Source of the DNA: Candidatus Alistipes avicola
Lineage (GTDB): Bacteria > Bacteroidota > Bacteroidia > Bacteroidales > Rikenellaceae
Assembly (NCBI GenBank): GCA_019118565.1
Contig: DWYR01000001.1
Location: forward strand, 17,443 to 81,442
DNA: 64,000 nucleotides
Reading direction: 5' to 3'
Position numbers and translations under genes: made by a program. Shown piece by piece: positions 45,843-56,331 of this stretch; within the stretch, counting starts at the first letter, position 1; every line of letters starts with the position of its first letter. The notes beneath the pieces were generated by a model that saw only the letters and a list, made by a program, of their open reading frames with translations, did no database searches and was not told where the DNA came from.

Positions 45843-48428
45843 TTATTTGACTCCGAGCCATTGGAGCCACTCCATGGTCTCCGGAGAGAGTTTGTCATCG
45901 CGATCGACCCAAACACCGGACTCGATCATCGAGGCCTTATAGGTATTGATACGGCGTGTAAGCGGGAAATCGGGTTGCTTGAGCTTGCTCTTCTCCTCTC
46001 GCTCGGAAGGTCGGATCTGCCGCTCGAAAACATCTCGAAGATGCGGTCTCCGCTCTCCCTCCCATTTGAAATCTTCCAAATAGAGTTTCTGTGTCACCGG
46101 AATCTTATCCATAGGGTAAATAATGCAATCCGGCTGATTCCGATAAACTATGTTAGTAATCGTATTATTATCAATATAATATGTTGCCGACCCGCTTTGA
46201 ATAAACATCAAAGCCATCGGATCGGGCGAATCTTCCTCCTGCATGTAATAGAGGGTTTGTACGTTCCCATCCACATCATTGCGGAAAATCTTATTGTCGC
46301 GGAAAAACGCAGTAATCAACTTGCCGGAAATTTGATTGTAAGCCACCGTATCGAGCTGACTAATCATGATAGGACGGTCGATGAACTCCGCCTTGTCCAA
46401 TTGTGAATTCCGAGTATAGATCTTGATTACATCCGAAGAGATCTGGCTGTCCTGATTCCACATGACGGGATCGACATAGAGCATGATCGTCGAATCGGAA
46501 GAAAGAGCCACCAGCGAATCACATACGGACTGGAAGTCGTTACGGAAAATACGCACACTCCTGTATCCTTTGATCAATCGGTAGGTTGAATCCTTCCGTT
46601 CTGCGACAAGGGAGTCCCTCTGCCCTTGATTCTTCTCTGGTAAAAGAGAATCCTGCCGCAAAGAGTCTGTTATCAAAGAGTCGCGCGACGACTGTGCAGA
46701 CAGCGAATCCTGCGGAATCGTATCCGACGCATAGAGGGCATCCAAAGAATCAAGTGCCGAGGCAGGCAACTTCCCCTTCATCACCGCCTTCTCGTAGCGG
46801 GCGCGCTCCCGGGCTCGCAATCGGGACAACTGTTTGGCACGACGAGCCGCTGCCTTTTGTTCCTGAGCCTCCAATTTGGCCGTAGCACGAGCTTGACGGG
46901 CCTCGGCAATCCGGTCCAGCTTCTCCTTGCGAGCAGCCGCTGCCTGCGCCCGCTCAACCGCCTTGACGCTGTCAGCCTGTATCCGTAGTACACGCTTCAC
47001 GCTATCGGCCTCGGCCTTTTCGAGAGCCTTGAGACGCTTGGTCTCTGCCCGTTCAAAGGCCTTGCGTTCCTTAGGAGTCAAGGTATCTGCCACGGAGGCT
47101 AAAGAATCGGCCGTAGCGATCTCCTCGACAAGCGATAATCCCAACGAATCCGGGACAGAGACAACACTCTTCCCTGAATTTACAAGAAGAGAATCCCCCC
47201 CGACAAATGAAGTGTCGGATTCCTGAACAGCAACCGAATCGATCCGGTCCTCTTGGAGTTCCGACTTACTGGTTGAAACCGCAGGTTCGGCAACTTCTGT
47301 TTGAGGTGACGTCTCTACCCCCTCCAACGAATCGGCGTGCGGCTTCTCCATCGGCATTTTGACAGAATCAGGCGACAGGGAATCGGCCTGTTCATCCCTA
47401 ATGGAAAGCGTATAAAGGAACATCGTGTCGGCCCGCATATAAAGCGAGTCGCCACGACTCGTATCGTAACTGATCACCGACGGAAGACGTGTAAACAAAG
47501 CGTTTCCCGGTTCTTTCCAATACTCTCCATAATCGCCGAAAGCCAATACCTTATGCTCCGTATCGTCGATCTGAATATCCTTCCAAAGCCGGACATGCTC
47601 CTCCGTTCGGAAATAGTTGAGACTATCACTCCAAAGCTCCTCCTTGGGGGTCAAAACATAACCGTTCCGGGTCAATGCATACAAATCGGGGAGTTTTTCA
47701 TAACGCCCCCGATCGGCATAGAGATAGTCCCCGTCCCGATCCCAAATATTCGTACGATCGAAAAAGTAAGCCCGATCGGTCTCCGTGTTGTAAATCACAG
47801 AATCACCTTTCAAGCTGTAAGTATCGTTACGCATCTCGACCCGATCCACGGCAATCAGTTCATGTCTGTCGGCATAGAAATACCCCCGTACCGATTCGAC
47901 CTGATTCTCTCGATTTTGCAATATGCCACCGCGGGTAAACTTGCCGATGTTATCGAGGGTATTGAAAACGAAATCGTACGTATAAAGTGTAGCTTCGCCA
48001 TCGACCGTTTTTACCAAACGTGAATAAACGCGAGCTTCGTTAATCTCGCCGTTATATTCGGCCCGCTCGCCATAAATGTACGTATTGTTTTTGTTGATCA
48101 GCACATTGCCGAAAAACTCCAGGTGTTTGTCGCTAAAGCGGATTGCGCTGTCGGCTGTAATAACCGCCCCGTTGTGATGCGCCGCAAAGTTTCCGACCAA
48201 TACGGTAGCAGTAGTATCTCCGTATGGAATGGGATACCCCCTTTCGGCCGTAAAATCGACGATCTTCCCGCCAGACTCCGGAGTGGCCGACACATCTCCT
48301 TTCGAAAGGCTCGGGACAGCAGTCGGTTCGGTCATCGGACCGTCGGCTGCCCAAAGGAAACCGCCCAGCATCCCGGCCGTTGCCAAAAAAGAGACGATCA
48401 GTCTGTTCAACTTCAACCGTTTCAACAT
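45843..48428 (-). CDS. OstA/LptA-like envelope protein with charged insert
   Basis: An 861-residue exported protein (signal-like N-terminus SFLATAGMLGGFLWAADG). The first 340 residues form OstA/LptA-type beta-jellyroll repeats (VLVGNFAAHHNGAVITADSA, YIYGERAEYNGEINEARVY), as in lipopolysaccharide transport. A long low-complexity region (about 350-640), Ser/Asp-rich then Ala/Lys/Arg/Glu-rich and probably a single helix, splits off a second OstA-like part near the C-terminus (about 655-800). Coupling to two SurA-like chaperones supports a role in outer-membrane biogenesis. It reads on toward the MFS gene without a clear terminator. Confidence 0.85.
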   Translation of the reverse strand: MLKRLKLNRLIVSFLATAGMLGGFLWAADGPMTEPTAVPSLSKGDVSATPESGGKIVDFTAERGYPIPYGDTTATVLVGNFAAHHNGAVITADSAIRFSDKHLEFFGNVLINKNNTYIYGERAEYNGEINEARVYSRLVKTVDGEATLYTYDFVFNTLDNIGKFTRGGILQNRENQVESVRGYFYADRHELIAVDRVEMRNDTYSLKGDSVIYNTETDRAYFFDRTNIWDRDGDYLYADRGRYEKLPDLYALTRNGYVLTPKEELWSDSLNYFRTEEHVRLWKDIQIDDTEHKVLAFGDYGEYWKEPGNALFTRLPSVISYDTSRGDSLYMRADTMFLYTLSIRDEQADSLSPDSVKMPMEKPHADSLEGVETSPQTEVAEPAVSTSKSELQEDRIDSVAVQESDTSFVGGDSLLVNSGKSVVSVPDSLGLSLVEEIATADSLASVADTLTPKERKAFERAETKRLKALEKAEADSVKRVLRIQADSVKAVERAQAAAARKEKLDRIAEARQARATAKLEAQEQKAAARRAKQLSRLRARERARYEKAVMKGKLPASALDSLDALYASDTIPQDSLSAQSSRDSLITDSLRQDSLLPEKNQGQRDSLVAERKDSTYRLIKGYRSVRIFRNDFQSVCDSLVALSSDSTIMLYVDPVMWNQDSQISSDVIKIYTRNSQLDKAEFIDRPIMISQLDTVAYNQISGKLITAFFRDNKIFRNDVDGNVQTLYYMQEEDSPDPMALMFIQSGSATYYIDNNTITNIVYRNQPDCIIYPMDKIPVTQKLYLEDFKWEGERRPHLRDVFERQIRPSEREEKSKLKQPDFPLTRRINTYKASMIESGVWVDRDDKLSPETMEWLQWLGVK

Positions 48429-48452
48429 CGAGTATCTTCTTTCTTTACTTAC

Positions 48453-49865
48453 TTATTTGACCCAGTTCTTGTTTTCGAACTCGCCGTTGCGGAATTCAGG
48501 AATGATATAAACATACATACCGTCGATCTTCTCCTTGATCCACTCCTTGAATACCCGTTCCTGCTTGGCACTCAAAGCCATCTGCTCTACTTGCAGATAA
48601 TCTTCGTTGAGCGTAGCTTGATGAGGCGGAATAACCCGAACCAACTTAACAATCTTACAAAGTTGGTTCCCCATCCAATCTTCAGTCAAGAACGAGTCCG
48701 ATACCTCACCCTCTTTCAACGACTTCAACGCATTGTAATCGTCCAACGTCTGACTTCCACCCATTCCGAAATCCTCGCGTCTGAAACGAGTCTCCGTATA
48801 ACGGGCATCGAAATAGTGCCCCATTTCAAGAGCCGCATGGTTGGTCACAATACCGCCGTTCATCTTTGTGGAGGCATCATCCGAGAATTCGAGCGCAGCT
48901 GCCTCAAAAGTTATCGAATCCTTCCGAATCAGATCGGCAATGCTATCCAACATCCGGGCCGGCTGCGCCAACTCTTCGGAAGCATAAGTCGGGTAAAGTC
49001 GAATGTGGCGAGCATGGTATATTCGACCACGCTTGTCGATCAATTGAATAATATGATACCCATATTCCGTCTCTACGATCTCGGAGATTTGCCCCGGCTT
49101 CAACTCCGCCAAGGCATCCGCAAAAGGCCGGGTAAGCGCATCCAATGGTTGGGGTTCAAGCTCACCTCCACGAATCGCCGTACCGGGATCGAGCGAATAC
49201 ATCCGAGCCATCACCTCGAACGAGGTCTGTCCCTTGATGATTCGCTCCCGCATATCGAGCAAACGCTCTCTGGTACGTTGTTTCGCCTCTTTCATCGAAA
49301 ACGGGAATTTCGTTATCTGAGCGTAGACATATTGTTCTGCAATGACGGGCAAGCTGTCGGGGTCAATCTCCCGATAAAAACGCTCCACCTCTCCCGGTGT
49401 AATACGGACTTTACTCACCACCGTACTCTGCATCATATTCGCATAAGCTTGTTCTTCGTAACGTTGACGGAGCATCTCGCGAATATTGAAAATCGCCATA
49501 TGGTGTCGGGTTTCCAGTTCTGCGATTCCCCCGGCATTCTCGATAAGAGCTTGAAGATGCTCCTCTACCCGCTGCGATATGTCCGATATGTTCACCTCCA
49601 CAGAATCGATGAGACCCTGATTGAACAACAATTTCTGAGTCAACAACAATTCGAGCGCTTCATTTTGCGGATCCCGATCCGAAGTATATCCCTGCTGACG
49701 ACGACGGGTCAGCAACTCCCTGGCATACTCATCCACCTCCGACCGGAGAATGGAGGAGTTCCCTACTACGGCTACGACTCGATCCAGCATCACCTGATTT
49801 TCCTGTGCCGAAACGACAAAAGCGCCCAAAAAAAAGGCCACGCTCAATAAAATCTTTCTTATCAT
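48453..49865 (-). CDS. surA: SurA-like periplasmic peptidyl-prolyl isomerase
   Basis: A 470-residue periplasmic chaperone with a signal peptide (MIRKILLSVAFFLGAFVVSAQ), a SurA N-terminal domain (VVAVVGNSSILRSEVDEY) and a parvulin domain around residues 175-285 (VMARMYSLDPGTAIRGGEL and LKPGQISEIVETEYGYHII). It helps outer-membrane proteins fold. The start at 49865 fits the signal peptide and lies 4 bases after the upstream gene; the longer frame is not needed. The OstA-like gene follows 24 bases later. Confidence 0.92.
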   Translation of the reverse strand: MIRKILLSVAFFLGAFVVSAQENQVMLDRVVAVVGNSSILRSEVDEYARELLTRRRQQGYTSDRDPQNEALELLLTQKLLFNQGLIDSVEVNISDISQRVEEHLQALIENAGGIAELETRHHMAIFNIREMLRQRYEEQAYANMMQSTVVSKVRITPGEVERFYREIDPDSLPVIAEQYVYAQITKFPFSMKEAKQRTRERLLDMRERIIKGQTSFEVMARMYSLDPGTAIRGGELEPQPLDALTRPFADALAELKPGQISEIVETEYGYHIIQLIDKRGRIYHARHIRLYPTYASEELAQPARMLDSIADLIRKDSITFEAAALEFSDDASTKMNGGIVTNHAALEMGHYFDARYTETRFRREDFGMGGSQTLDDYNALKSLKEGEVSDSFLTEDWMGNQLCKIVKLVRVIPPHQATLNEDYLQVEQMALSAKQERVFKEWIKEKIDGMYVYIIPEFRNGEFENKNWVK

Positions 49866-49869
49866 CCGA

Positions 49870-50745
49870 TTACTCTTTTTCCTCATTATACACATTGATA
49901 TCGCCCTCTTCCAGCGCCTTCTCATAAATTTTCGTCTCATACTCCCGAACAATATCATTCTGACGCTGTGTCAGCAGAATCCGTCGAACCGTCTGTTCAA
50001 CACGCTCCAACGGTTCCGGCTCTCCGGGATGCAACACGGCCGTGATCTGGAAATAATAACCTGATCGACCGTCCTTCATCTCCTGCACCCCATCCGAAGC
50101 GAGCAACGCATCGTAATTCTGGCTGCGAAGAATCGGGAGATAACTCAGAAACTCCGAGAAAGTCACCCACTTCGAGGTAAAATCATTCACCTCGAAGTGA
50201 TTTTTCGTGCATATATCGGTAAAATCCTTTTGCTGAGAAGGTGTTACGGCAGTCATCAGGCTTCGCAGTCTCGATGCCTGGCGATTGTTCGCTCCGAAGC
50301 GAACAATTCTCCCTTTGACAAGAGTCTGGTTAACCTTGAAATCAGCGGCATGGCTTTTATGATAGGCGGCGATCTGCTCGGAAGAAACAAGCGTATCGAG
50401 ATTCTGCTCGATCAAACGGGAATCCAATTTCCGGATCAGCAAAGCTTGTCGGTACTCCTCGACCAACGAATCAATATCCTGTTCGGAGTCGGAGAAAAGT
50501 TGCTCGGCTTCACGCAACTTGAGTTGTCGATTGATCCACTTGTCGATGTAACGGCTCAGGAAAGCGACGCTGTCCTCGCCGGTCATTCCGCGGGGAACGA
50601 CCTTATTCACATCCCGGAGGTACAACTTATCGCCAGCCGCTTCAGCCAACACCTTGTTGCCTCCGAAATGACGGGGGACCTCCTGGCATCCGATCAAAAC
50701 GAAAAACCAAGAGACGACTCCTATTTTTTTGAGAAAAAATTTCAT
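49870..50745 (-). CDS. SurA-N-like lipoprotein chaperone
   Basis: A 291-residue lipoprotein (lipobox VLIGC near residue 20) with an N-terminal SurA-like helical domain (ALLIRKLDSRLIEQNL) and a C-terminal region that resembles a parvulin domain by length and the final helix (VRRILLTQRQNDIVREYETK) but lacks clear parvulin active-site residues. It is the first gene of the SurA/OstA operon and likely an accessory chaperone in the periplasm. Confidence 0.8.
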   Translation of the reverse strand: MKFFLKKIGVVSWFFVLIGCQEVPRHFGGNKVLAEAAGDKLYLRDVNKVVPRGMTGEDSVAFLSRYIDKWINRQLKLREAEQLFSDSEQDIDSLVEEYRQALLIRKLDSRLIEQNLDTLVSSEQIAAYHKSHAADFKVNQTLVKGRIVRFGANNRQASRLRSLMTAVTPSQQKDFTDICTKNHFEVNDFTSKWVTFSEFLSYLPILRSQNYDALLASDGVQEMKDGRSGYYFQITAVLHPGEPEPLERVEQTVRRILLTQRQNDIVREYETKIYEKALEEGDINVYNEEKE

Positions 50746-50869
50746 ATCCTAACTTTACAACCGAGCCAACGACTGCCGAAACATCGGAACCTGCCGATCT
50801 ATCGAAGCATTGCATCGTTTTCATTGCAGAGCGGAATGCCCCTCCCGACACACATATTCTCCTCTCGCG

Positions 50870-50877
50870 CAAAGATA
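50870..50877 (-). promoter_or_regulatory. -7 box of the SurA/OstA operon
   Basis: On the minus strand TATCTTTG fits TAnnTTTG; a TTTG at 50907-50904 is 26 bases away, longer than usual. The leader would be about 118 bases, reaching to the lipoprotein start at 50745. Confidence 0.45.
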
Positions 50878-50917
50878 TATTTTTTACCTGAATCTAACGT
50901 ACGCAAACGTCCGATTA

Positions 50918-51892
50918 TTACGCTTCGACCCGATTTTTCTCCTGGGCTTTCATCTTTCCCAGTTGACGATAGATCATATATGCAGAAGCGATAAAAAGCA
51001 GGAGCGCGACTGTATAGACAACCGCGTATAACGTACGATTGTCGATCAGTGCATGAAGTGTCATGTCGTTCACCCCGATCATGATAAGCAGAAAAGCAAC
51101 CCCGTTATTCAACGCATGAAGGATGATGACCGAGAGAATCGAGTCGGTCTCGATGTAAATAAAACCCAGGACCAAACCCAAGACGAAAGCATTGAATGCA
51201 AGAGCCAGATTTCCATGCAGTACAGAGAAAAAGAGGGCAGAGAGGAACAGTGCCACCACCACACCGTATTTGGCGCGAACCGACTCAAGGACAATTCCTC
51301 GACAGAGGATCTCTTCCAAAACAGGGGCCATAACGACCAAACAAAGGACGGACCAGACCCCTCGTCCATACACAAGCGAGGAAGGCATCGGCAACAGATC
51401 GACTACCGGTTCGATCACGATACCGGCCGCCAGCATCATGACGAATCCCCACAACAGCAAAATCGGATTCAACCCCCTGATAGAGAAGCGCAAAGTCTTT
51501 TTCGTTCCCCGACAAATCCGCCGATAGAGGAGCGTACAGGCGATCATCATCACCATGGTAATCCCGTATAAAATGGCATTGAAGCGCCCCAACTCGATCT
51601 GCTGGGCCATATTCGGTTCTACCTCGCCCCGCAGGATCGCCCAGTCGGGAAAATCGACCCCGATCAGCTTGACGACAAGCAGACCAACCAATTGCAACAG
51701 ATACCAGATCCCCAACAATGCCAACAAGTCGATCAACGTCGGAAAACGCAGTTTCTTTCTGGCAGGCAATGTTTTATCTTCCGTTCTCTTCTTTGCAGTC
51801 TCCTCCACCGAAGCGAGTTTCGGAGCTTGCGACTCCTCCTGTACGGGATTATTCGGGTTCACCTCTCTCTCTTCCATTTTTCTTGATTTCAT
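50918..51892 (-). CDS. CPBP-family intramembrane metalloprotease
   Basis: A 324-residue CAAX/CPBP (ABI) family membrane protein with about eight helices. The three conserved motifs are present: EEILCRG (Glu-Glu...Arg), FSVLHGNL and HALNNGVAFLL, which bind the catalytic metal. A hydrophilic N-terminus of 45 residues precedes the first helix. A start at 51877 (MEEREVN) is also possible. Divergent from parA. The target is unknown. Confidence 0.88.
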   Translation of the reverse strand: MKSRKMEEREVNPNNPVQEESQAPKLASVEETAKKRTEDKTLPARKKLRFPTLIDLLALLGIWYLLQLVGLLVVKLIGVDFPDWAILRGEVEPNMAQQIELGRFNAILYGITMVMMIACTLLYRRICRGTKKTLRFSIRGLNPILLLWGFVMMLAAGIVIEPVVDLLPMPSSLVYGRGVWSVLCLVVMAPVLEEILCRGIVLESVRAKYGVVVALFLSALFFSVLHGNLALAFNAFVLGLVLGFIYIETDSILSVIILHALNNGVAFLLIMIGVNDMTLHALIDNRTLYAVVYTVALLLFIASAYMIYRQLGKMKAQEKNRVEA

Positions 51893-51951
51893 TTAACGCC
51901 CCGAAGTTAAGCATTTTTCAGTACCGATATGGTTTTTTGAGATAAAATCAT

Positions 51952-51959
51952 TAATTTTG
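51952..51959 (+). promoter_or_regulatory. -7 box of parAB
   Basis: TAATTTTG fits TAnnTTTG and would give a leader of about 25 bases to parA at 51991. No clear -33 TTTG at the right spacing. Confidence 0.5.
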
Positions 51960-51990
51960 GCCGATTATTACCCTGTATAAAATTTCGAAT

Positions 51991-52779
51991 ATGGCAAAGG
52001 TCATCGCATTGGCCAATCAAAAAGGGGGCGTGGGAAAAACGACCACGGCCATCAACCTCTCGGCATCGCTGGCACTGCTGGGCAAAAAAGTCCTGCTGCT
52101 CGATGCCGACCCGCAGGCAAACGCCACCTCCGGACTGGGATTCGACATCAACCTGGAGGGTATCTATGAGTGCATCATCGGTGCGAAGACAGCCGATCAG
52201 GTGATTCTGAAAAGCCCGGACGTAAAGAACCTCTGGGTACTGCCCTCGTCGATCGACCTGGTTGCCGCCGATACCGAACTGCCCAAAATGGAGAACGGGC
52301 ATCATGTCCTGCGCAACATTATCGAAAATGTACGCGACCGTTTCGACTATATCCTGATCGACTGTTCACCCTCGCTGGGCTACACGACCGTGAACATCCT
52401 CACGGCAGCGGATTCGGTGCTGATTCCCGTACAATGCGAATACCTTGCCCTCGAAGGGCTTTCGAAACTGCTCAACACGATCCGCAAGGTCAAAAGCGGA
52501 CTGAATCCGGCACTGGAGATCGAGGGATTCGTGCTGACCATGTATATGCGCAACCGCCTGAACAACCAGGTGGCCAACGAGGTCCGTAACCACTTCGGAT
52601 CACTCGCCTTCGACACAATAATTCAGCGCAATATCCGTTTAGGAGAAGCCCCCTCGCACGGGAAACCGATCATCCTGTACGATGCCTCGGCCGTCGGGTC
52701 GATCAACTACCTGACGCTGGCCAAGGAACTTCTGAAACGGAACCGCCAAAGCAAACAAAAAGAACAACAGCAGATATGA
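51991..52779 (+). CDS. parA: Chromosome partitioning ATPase ParA (Soj)
   Basis: A 262-residue deviant Walker ATPase that binds DNA nonspecifically and moves ParB-parS complexes. The motif [12 protein letters not shown] (residues 11-22), the [12 protein letters not shown] segment and the [10 protein letters not shown] box are all canonical. The short N-terminus without a helix-turn-helix marks a chromosomal Soj-type ParA. Coupled to parB (ATGA overlap). Confidence 0.96.
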   Translation: MAKVIALANQKGGVGKTTTAINLSASLALLGKKVLLLDADPQANATSGLGFDINLEGIYECIIGAKTADQVILKSPDVKNLWVLPSSIDLVAADTELPKMENGHHVLRNIIENVRDRFDYILIDCSPSLGYTTVNILTAADSVLIPVQCEYLALEGLSKLLNTIRKVKSGLNPALEIEGFVLTMYMRNRLNNQVANEVRNHFGSLAFDTIIQRNIRLGEAPSHGKPIILYDASAVGSINYLTLAKELLKRNRQSKQKEQQQI

Positions 52780-53651
52780 AACAGAAGGGATTAGGACGCG
52801 GTCTGGATGCCATTTTCGGGAGCGAGCATCTCGATGCGAAACTGAAACCGATGTCCGAAATGGCCGAAATATCCATCTCGGAGATCTTCCCCAATCCGAC
52901 ACAGCCCCGTACGGAGTTCGATCAGGAGGCACTCGAAGAGTTGGCCGACTCGATCCGCACGCTGGGAATCATCCAGCCGATTACGGTCAAGCGGGACGGA
53001 ACGGGACGCTACCTCATCATCAGCGGAGAGCGCCGTTGGCGAGCAGCACAGCTGGCCGGTCTGGAGACGCTGCCGGCCTACATCCGCGAGGCGGACGATG
53101 AGAACCTCCACGCTATGGCGCTGGTCGAGAACATCCAGCGCGAAGACCTGAATGCCATCGAGATCGCCCTGGGAATGCAGCGTCTGATCGACGAGTGCAA
53201 CCTCACCCAGGAGGCCCTTTCGGAGAAGGTCGGCAAGAAACGTTCGACCGTCTCGAACTATATGCGTCTGCTGAAACTCCCCAACGAGATACAACTCGCC
53301 CTCAAGGAGGGTTTGATCTCGATGGGACACGCCAAGGCCATTGCCGGAGCCCCCGAAGAGCAGCAGCTCCGCCTGCTCAAGAAGTGCATCCGCAAAGGGC
53401 TCTCCGTACGTCAGATCGAAGAGCTTGTCCGGACGATGACCCAGCAAGAGGCCAAAGCCGCCACGACGACCGAGGACGAGGAGTACCCCGAATCCTATAT
53501 GCGCCTGGTCGAGCAACTCGAAAAGTTCTTCTCGCAGGAGATCAGTATCAAACGTTCAAAAAACGGAGGAGGCCGCATTACGATCGGATTCTCCAACGAC
53601 CGGGATATCGAAAACTTCATCGCGAAGTTCGAACAACAGAATAAAAAATAA
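52776..53651 (+). CDS. parB: Chromosome partitioning protein ParB (Spo0J)
   Basis: A 291-residue ParB CTPase. The N-terminal CTP-binding domain includes [12 protein letters not shown] and the [12 protein letters not shown] box; the central helix-turn-helix is [20 protein letters not shown]; a dimer domain ends the protein. It loads at parS sites. I did not spot a convincing parS sequence in this window. Twelve bases downstream is the DUF5683 gene. Confidence 0.96.
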   Translation: MKQKGLGRGLDAIFGSEHLDAKLKPMSEMAEISISEIFPNPTQPRTEFDQEALEELADSIRTLGIIQPITVKRDGTGRYLIISGERRWRAAQLAGLETLPAYIREADDENLHAMALVENIQREDLNAIEIALGMQRLIDECNLTQEALSEKVGKKRSTVSNYMRLLKLPNEIQLALKEGLISMGHAKAIAGAPEEQQLRLLKKCIRKGLSVRQIEELVRTMTQQEAKAATTTEDEEYPESYMRLVEQLEKFFSQEISIKRSKNGGGRITIGFSNDRDIENFIAKFEQQNKK

Positions 53652-53663
53652 CGACTCTCCGAC

Positions 53664-54884
53664 ATGAAATTATCGGGTGGACATATGCGTTTGTTGGCGG
53701 TTATCATATGCCTCCTTCTGTGCGGGATCACAGAGGCCGGGGCCCAACTGCCAAGACGTGGTCCGCGTACTACGGTTCAGGGAGGTATCATGCCCAAACC
53801 GGATACGCTCGCGAAACTGACCGCAATGGACTCCCTGCTCATGCAGAGAGCAGATTCTCTGCTGCAAGACACCGTTTTACGAGACTCATTGCTCCGATCG
53901 GGGATCGACTCTTTGCTGCTGAAAGACTCCTTGATCTCTACATTGCGAATGCAAACCCGCATGGATTCGCTTGCAATCGCCTCGGCAGACTCCCTGCTTC
54001 ACCAGTCGCAACCGGACCCGGTCGATTACCGCAGTGAATTGCGCCCCCGAAAAGATACACTCTCCCTGTCGGGCGTTTCATGGCTTTCGGCCATAGCCCC
54101 CGGGTTCGGACAGATCTACAACAAGCAATATTGGAAACTGCCGATCCTCTACGGAACGGTCGGTGCTGGTCTGACGCTTTTCATTCACGAAAACAACCAG
54201 TACAAGCCGCTCAAGCGCCAGTATGATGCCATGACGCTCAACAGCACTACGCGTACTCCGGAACTGGATGCCCTGCAAACCAAGATGATCCGCAGTAATA
54301 CACGCAGACAGATCTATTTGGGACTGACGATCGCTTCCTACATTTATTTCATTGGAGACGCGGCGATCAATTATCAATACGATGCCACGCCGATCAAACG
54401 CGCGACGACCCTTGCCACCATCTGCCCGGGAGCCGGACAGATTTACAACAAAAGCTATTGGAAACTGCCGTTCGTCGTCGGAGGCCTGGCCAGTACAATT
54501 TACGTAATCGACTGGAACAATCGTGGTTACAAACGATTCAAAAAAGCCTACGAGCTACGAGCCGCTTATGACAATGCCTTGAATGATCCGAATATTGTCG
54601 ACAAACCGACCTCTTCAAGCGACGAGTTCCGAGGTGCCTACTCCGCCGAATTCCTTAAGAACCTGAAGGACAACTATCGGCGAAACCGAGATCTGAGCAT
54701 CATCATCACAGCCGGGCTCTATATCCTGCAAATTATCGATGCCCATGTGGATGCCCACATGAAAGACTACGACATATCGGATGATCTTTCGTTGAGTATC
54801 GAACCGGCTTTCAACTATACGTATGTTCCAGCCGAAGGAGGGAATCGCCCAACCTTCGGATTCAATATCAGCATGAAATTCTGA
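53664..54884 (+). CDS. DUF5683 envelope protein
   Basis: A 406-residue exported protein with a signal peptide ending near GAQ (residue 28). After a Leu/Asp/Ser-rich linker come two similar segments, PGFGQIYNKQYWKLPILYG and PGAGQIYNKSYWKLPFVVG, the DUF5683 hallmark, each followed by membrane-embedded helices, and a C-terminal beta segment. Function unknown; its fixed place between parB and a lytic transglycosylase suggests an envelope or division role. The start could also be the internal Met at 53685. Confidence 0.85.
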   Translation: MKLSGGHMRLLAVIICLLLCGITEAGAQLPRRGPRTTVQGGIMPKPDTLAKLTAMDSLLMQRADSLLQDTVLRDSLLRSGIDSLLLKDSLISTLRMQTRMDSLAIASADSLLHQSQPDPVDYRSELRPRKDTLSLSGVSWLSAIAPGFGQIYNKQYWKLPILYGTVGAGLTLFIHENNQYKPLKRQYDAMTLNSTTRTPELDALQTKMIRSNTRRQIYLGLTIASYIYFIGDAAINYQYDATPIKRATTLATICPGAGQIYNKSYWKLPFVVGGLASTIYVIDWNNRGYKRFKKAYELRAAYDNALNDPNIVDKPTSSSDEFRGAYSAEFLKNLKDNYRRNRDLSIIITAGLYILQIIDAHVDAHMKDYDISDDLSLSIEPAFNYTYVPAEGGNRPTFGFNISMKF

Positions 54885-54890
54885 TCCGCA

Positions 54891-56318
54891 ATGAAAAAGA
54901 TTCTTCCCATAGTTCTGACCCTCCTGCTCATTCTTTCATGCGGGAATGCCGATGCTCAAAGCAGAAAAGAGCGTCGAGCACAACGCAAAGCCGCCAAGCA
55001 GGCCGCCCAACTGTCAGCCCAACAATCGATCACGACATCCAAAGAAAAAGAAGAGGTTGATAGCCCGACATCAAAGCACGAGAAGCCGGAACCGCAATCG
55101 AGAGATCACTCCTATAGAGATCTCTCCTATTACGAAGAGTTGAACCGGGAACTCACCCCCTCACAAATCGACTCACTCGTTGCGCTTTGGCAGGAGCAAC
55201 AAACCCTGAACTCATACCAATCCTTTTTCAACGATTATATCGACTTCGACGAAGATCTATCGTCGGACAATTTACACGATTCGGTTTACATCAATCGATT
55301 ACAGGCTCTCGTCTCACCCATCAAGCTCCCGTTCAACTCGGTCATCAAGAACTACATCGCACGCTATGTCAATCCCCGATACGGCACGATGAACCGTATT
55401 CTGTCCCTTTCGCGCTACTATTTCCCGCTGATCGAAGAGGAACTCATCAAAGCGGGACTTCCGGTCGAACTGCGCGCCCTGCCGATCATCGAATCCGCCC
55501 TGTCCACCACGGCAACCTCCCCAATGGGAGCCGTCGGACTCTGGCAGTTCATGCCCGCGACAGGCAAAAGCTACGGCCTGGAGATCAACTCGTTCGTCGA
55601 TGAGCGACGCGACCCTGTTCTGGCTACCAAAGCCGCGGTACAATACCTGAAGGATCTATATCGAATCTATAACGATTGGACCCTTGCTATTGCCGCCTAC
55701 AACTGCGGTCCCGGCAACGTAAACAAGGCCATGGCACGATCCGGAGGAGGCAAAACCTTCTGGGACATATACGACTATCTCCCCCGCGAAACGCGAGGAT
55801 ACGTTCCGGCCTTCGTCGGGGCCAGCTATGCATATGCCTACCACCAACAGCACGGCATTACGAGCGAAAATCCCCCCATGCCACTGGCAACCGACACGAT
55901 CCGCATCAACCGGCTGCTCCACCTGGGACAGGTGGCCCAGGTTCTCGATATTCCCATCGAAACGCTGCGCACGCTGAACCCACAATACAAGATGGATATC
56001 ATTCCGGCCACGATCAAACACTACACACTGGTCCTTCCTCAACGGTACGTTTGCCAATACATCGATCACGAAGAGGAGATTCACAAACTGGACTCCACCT
56101 ATTTGAAGGAGTACATCGATCCGGTCAACATCGAGAAGAAGATCATCGCCGATCAGACACCCGCCTACACGACCTATACGGTCAAAAAGGGCGATACGCT
56201 GGGAGCCATTGCGCGACGCTATCGGGTGACCACGGCTCAGATCATGAAGTGGAACAAGCTGAAGAATGCCAACAAACTGCGAATCGGACAAAAACTCCGC
56301 ATCCAAACCCGCCGATAA
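54891..56318 (+). CDS. MltD-like lytic transglycosylase with LysM
   Basis: A 475-residue periplasmic enzyme that cuts peptidoglycan to 1,6-anhydro-muropeptides. A signal peptide precedes a charged linker; the SLT domain (about residues 150-310) has the catalytic Glu in LPIIESAL and GAVGLWQFMPATGKSYG; one LysM domain closes the protein (YTVKKGDTLGAIARRY). Six bases after the DUF5683 gene, 13 bases before mnmE. Confidence 0.94.
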   Translation: MKKILPIVLTLLLILSCGNADAQSRKERRAQRKAAKQAAQLSAQQSITTSKEKEEVDSPTSKHEKPEPQSRDHSYRDLSYYEELNRELTPSQIDSLVALWQEQQTLNSYQSFFNDYIDFDEDLSSDNLHDSVYINRLQALVSPIKLPFNSVIKNYIARYVNPRYGTMNRILSLSRYYFPLIEEELIKAGLPVELRALPIIESALSTTATSPMGAVGLWQFMPATGKSYGLEINSFVDERRDPVLATKAAVQYLKDLYRIYNDWTLAIAAYNCGPGNVNKAMARSGGGKTFWDIYDYLPRETRGYVPAFVGASYAYAYHQQHGITSENPPMPLATDTIRINRLLHLGQVAQVLDIPIETLRTLNPQYKMDIIPATIKHYTLVLPQRYVCQYIDHEEEIHKLDSTYLKEYIDPVNIEKKIIADQTPAYTTYTVKKGDTLGAIARRYRVTTAQIMKWNKLKNANKLRIGQKLRIQTRR

Positions 56319-56331
56319 AGAATCCGAACGT

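Noticed and set aside
51960..53700. parS sites around parAB
   Set aside because: I looked for a 16-base parS-like palindrome and saw none; a motif scan would be needed.
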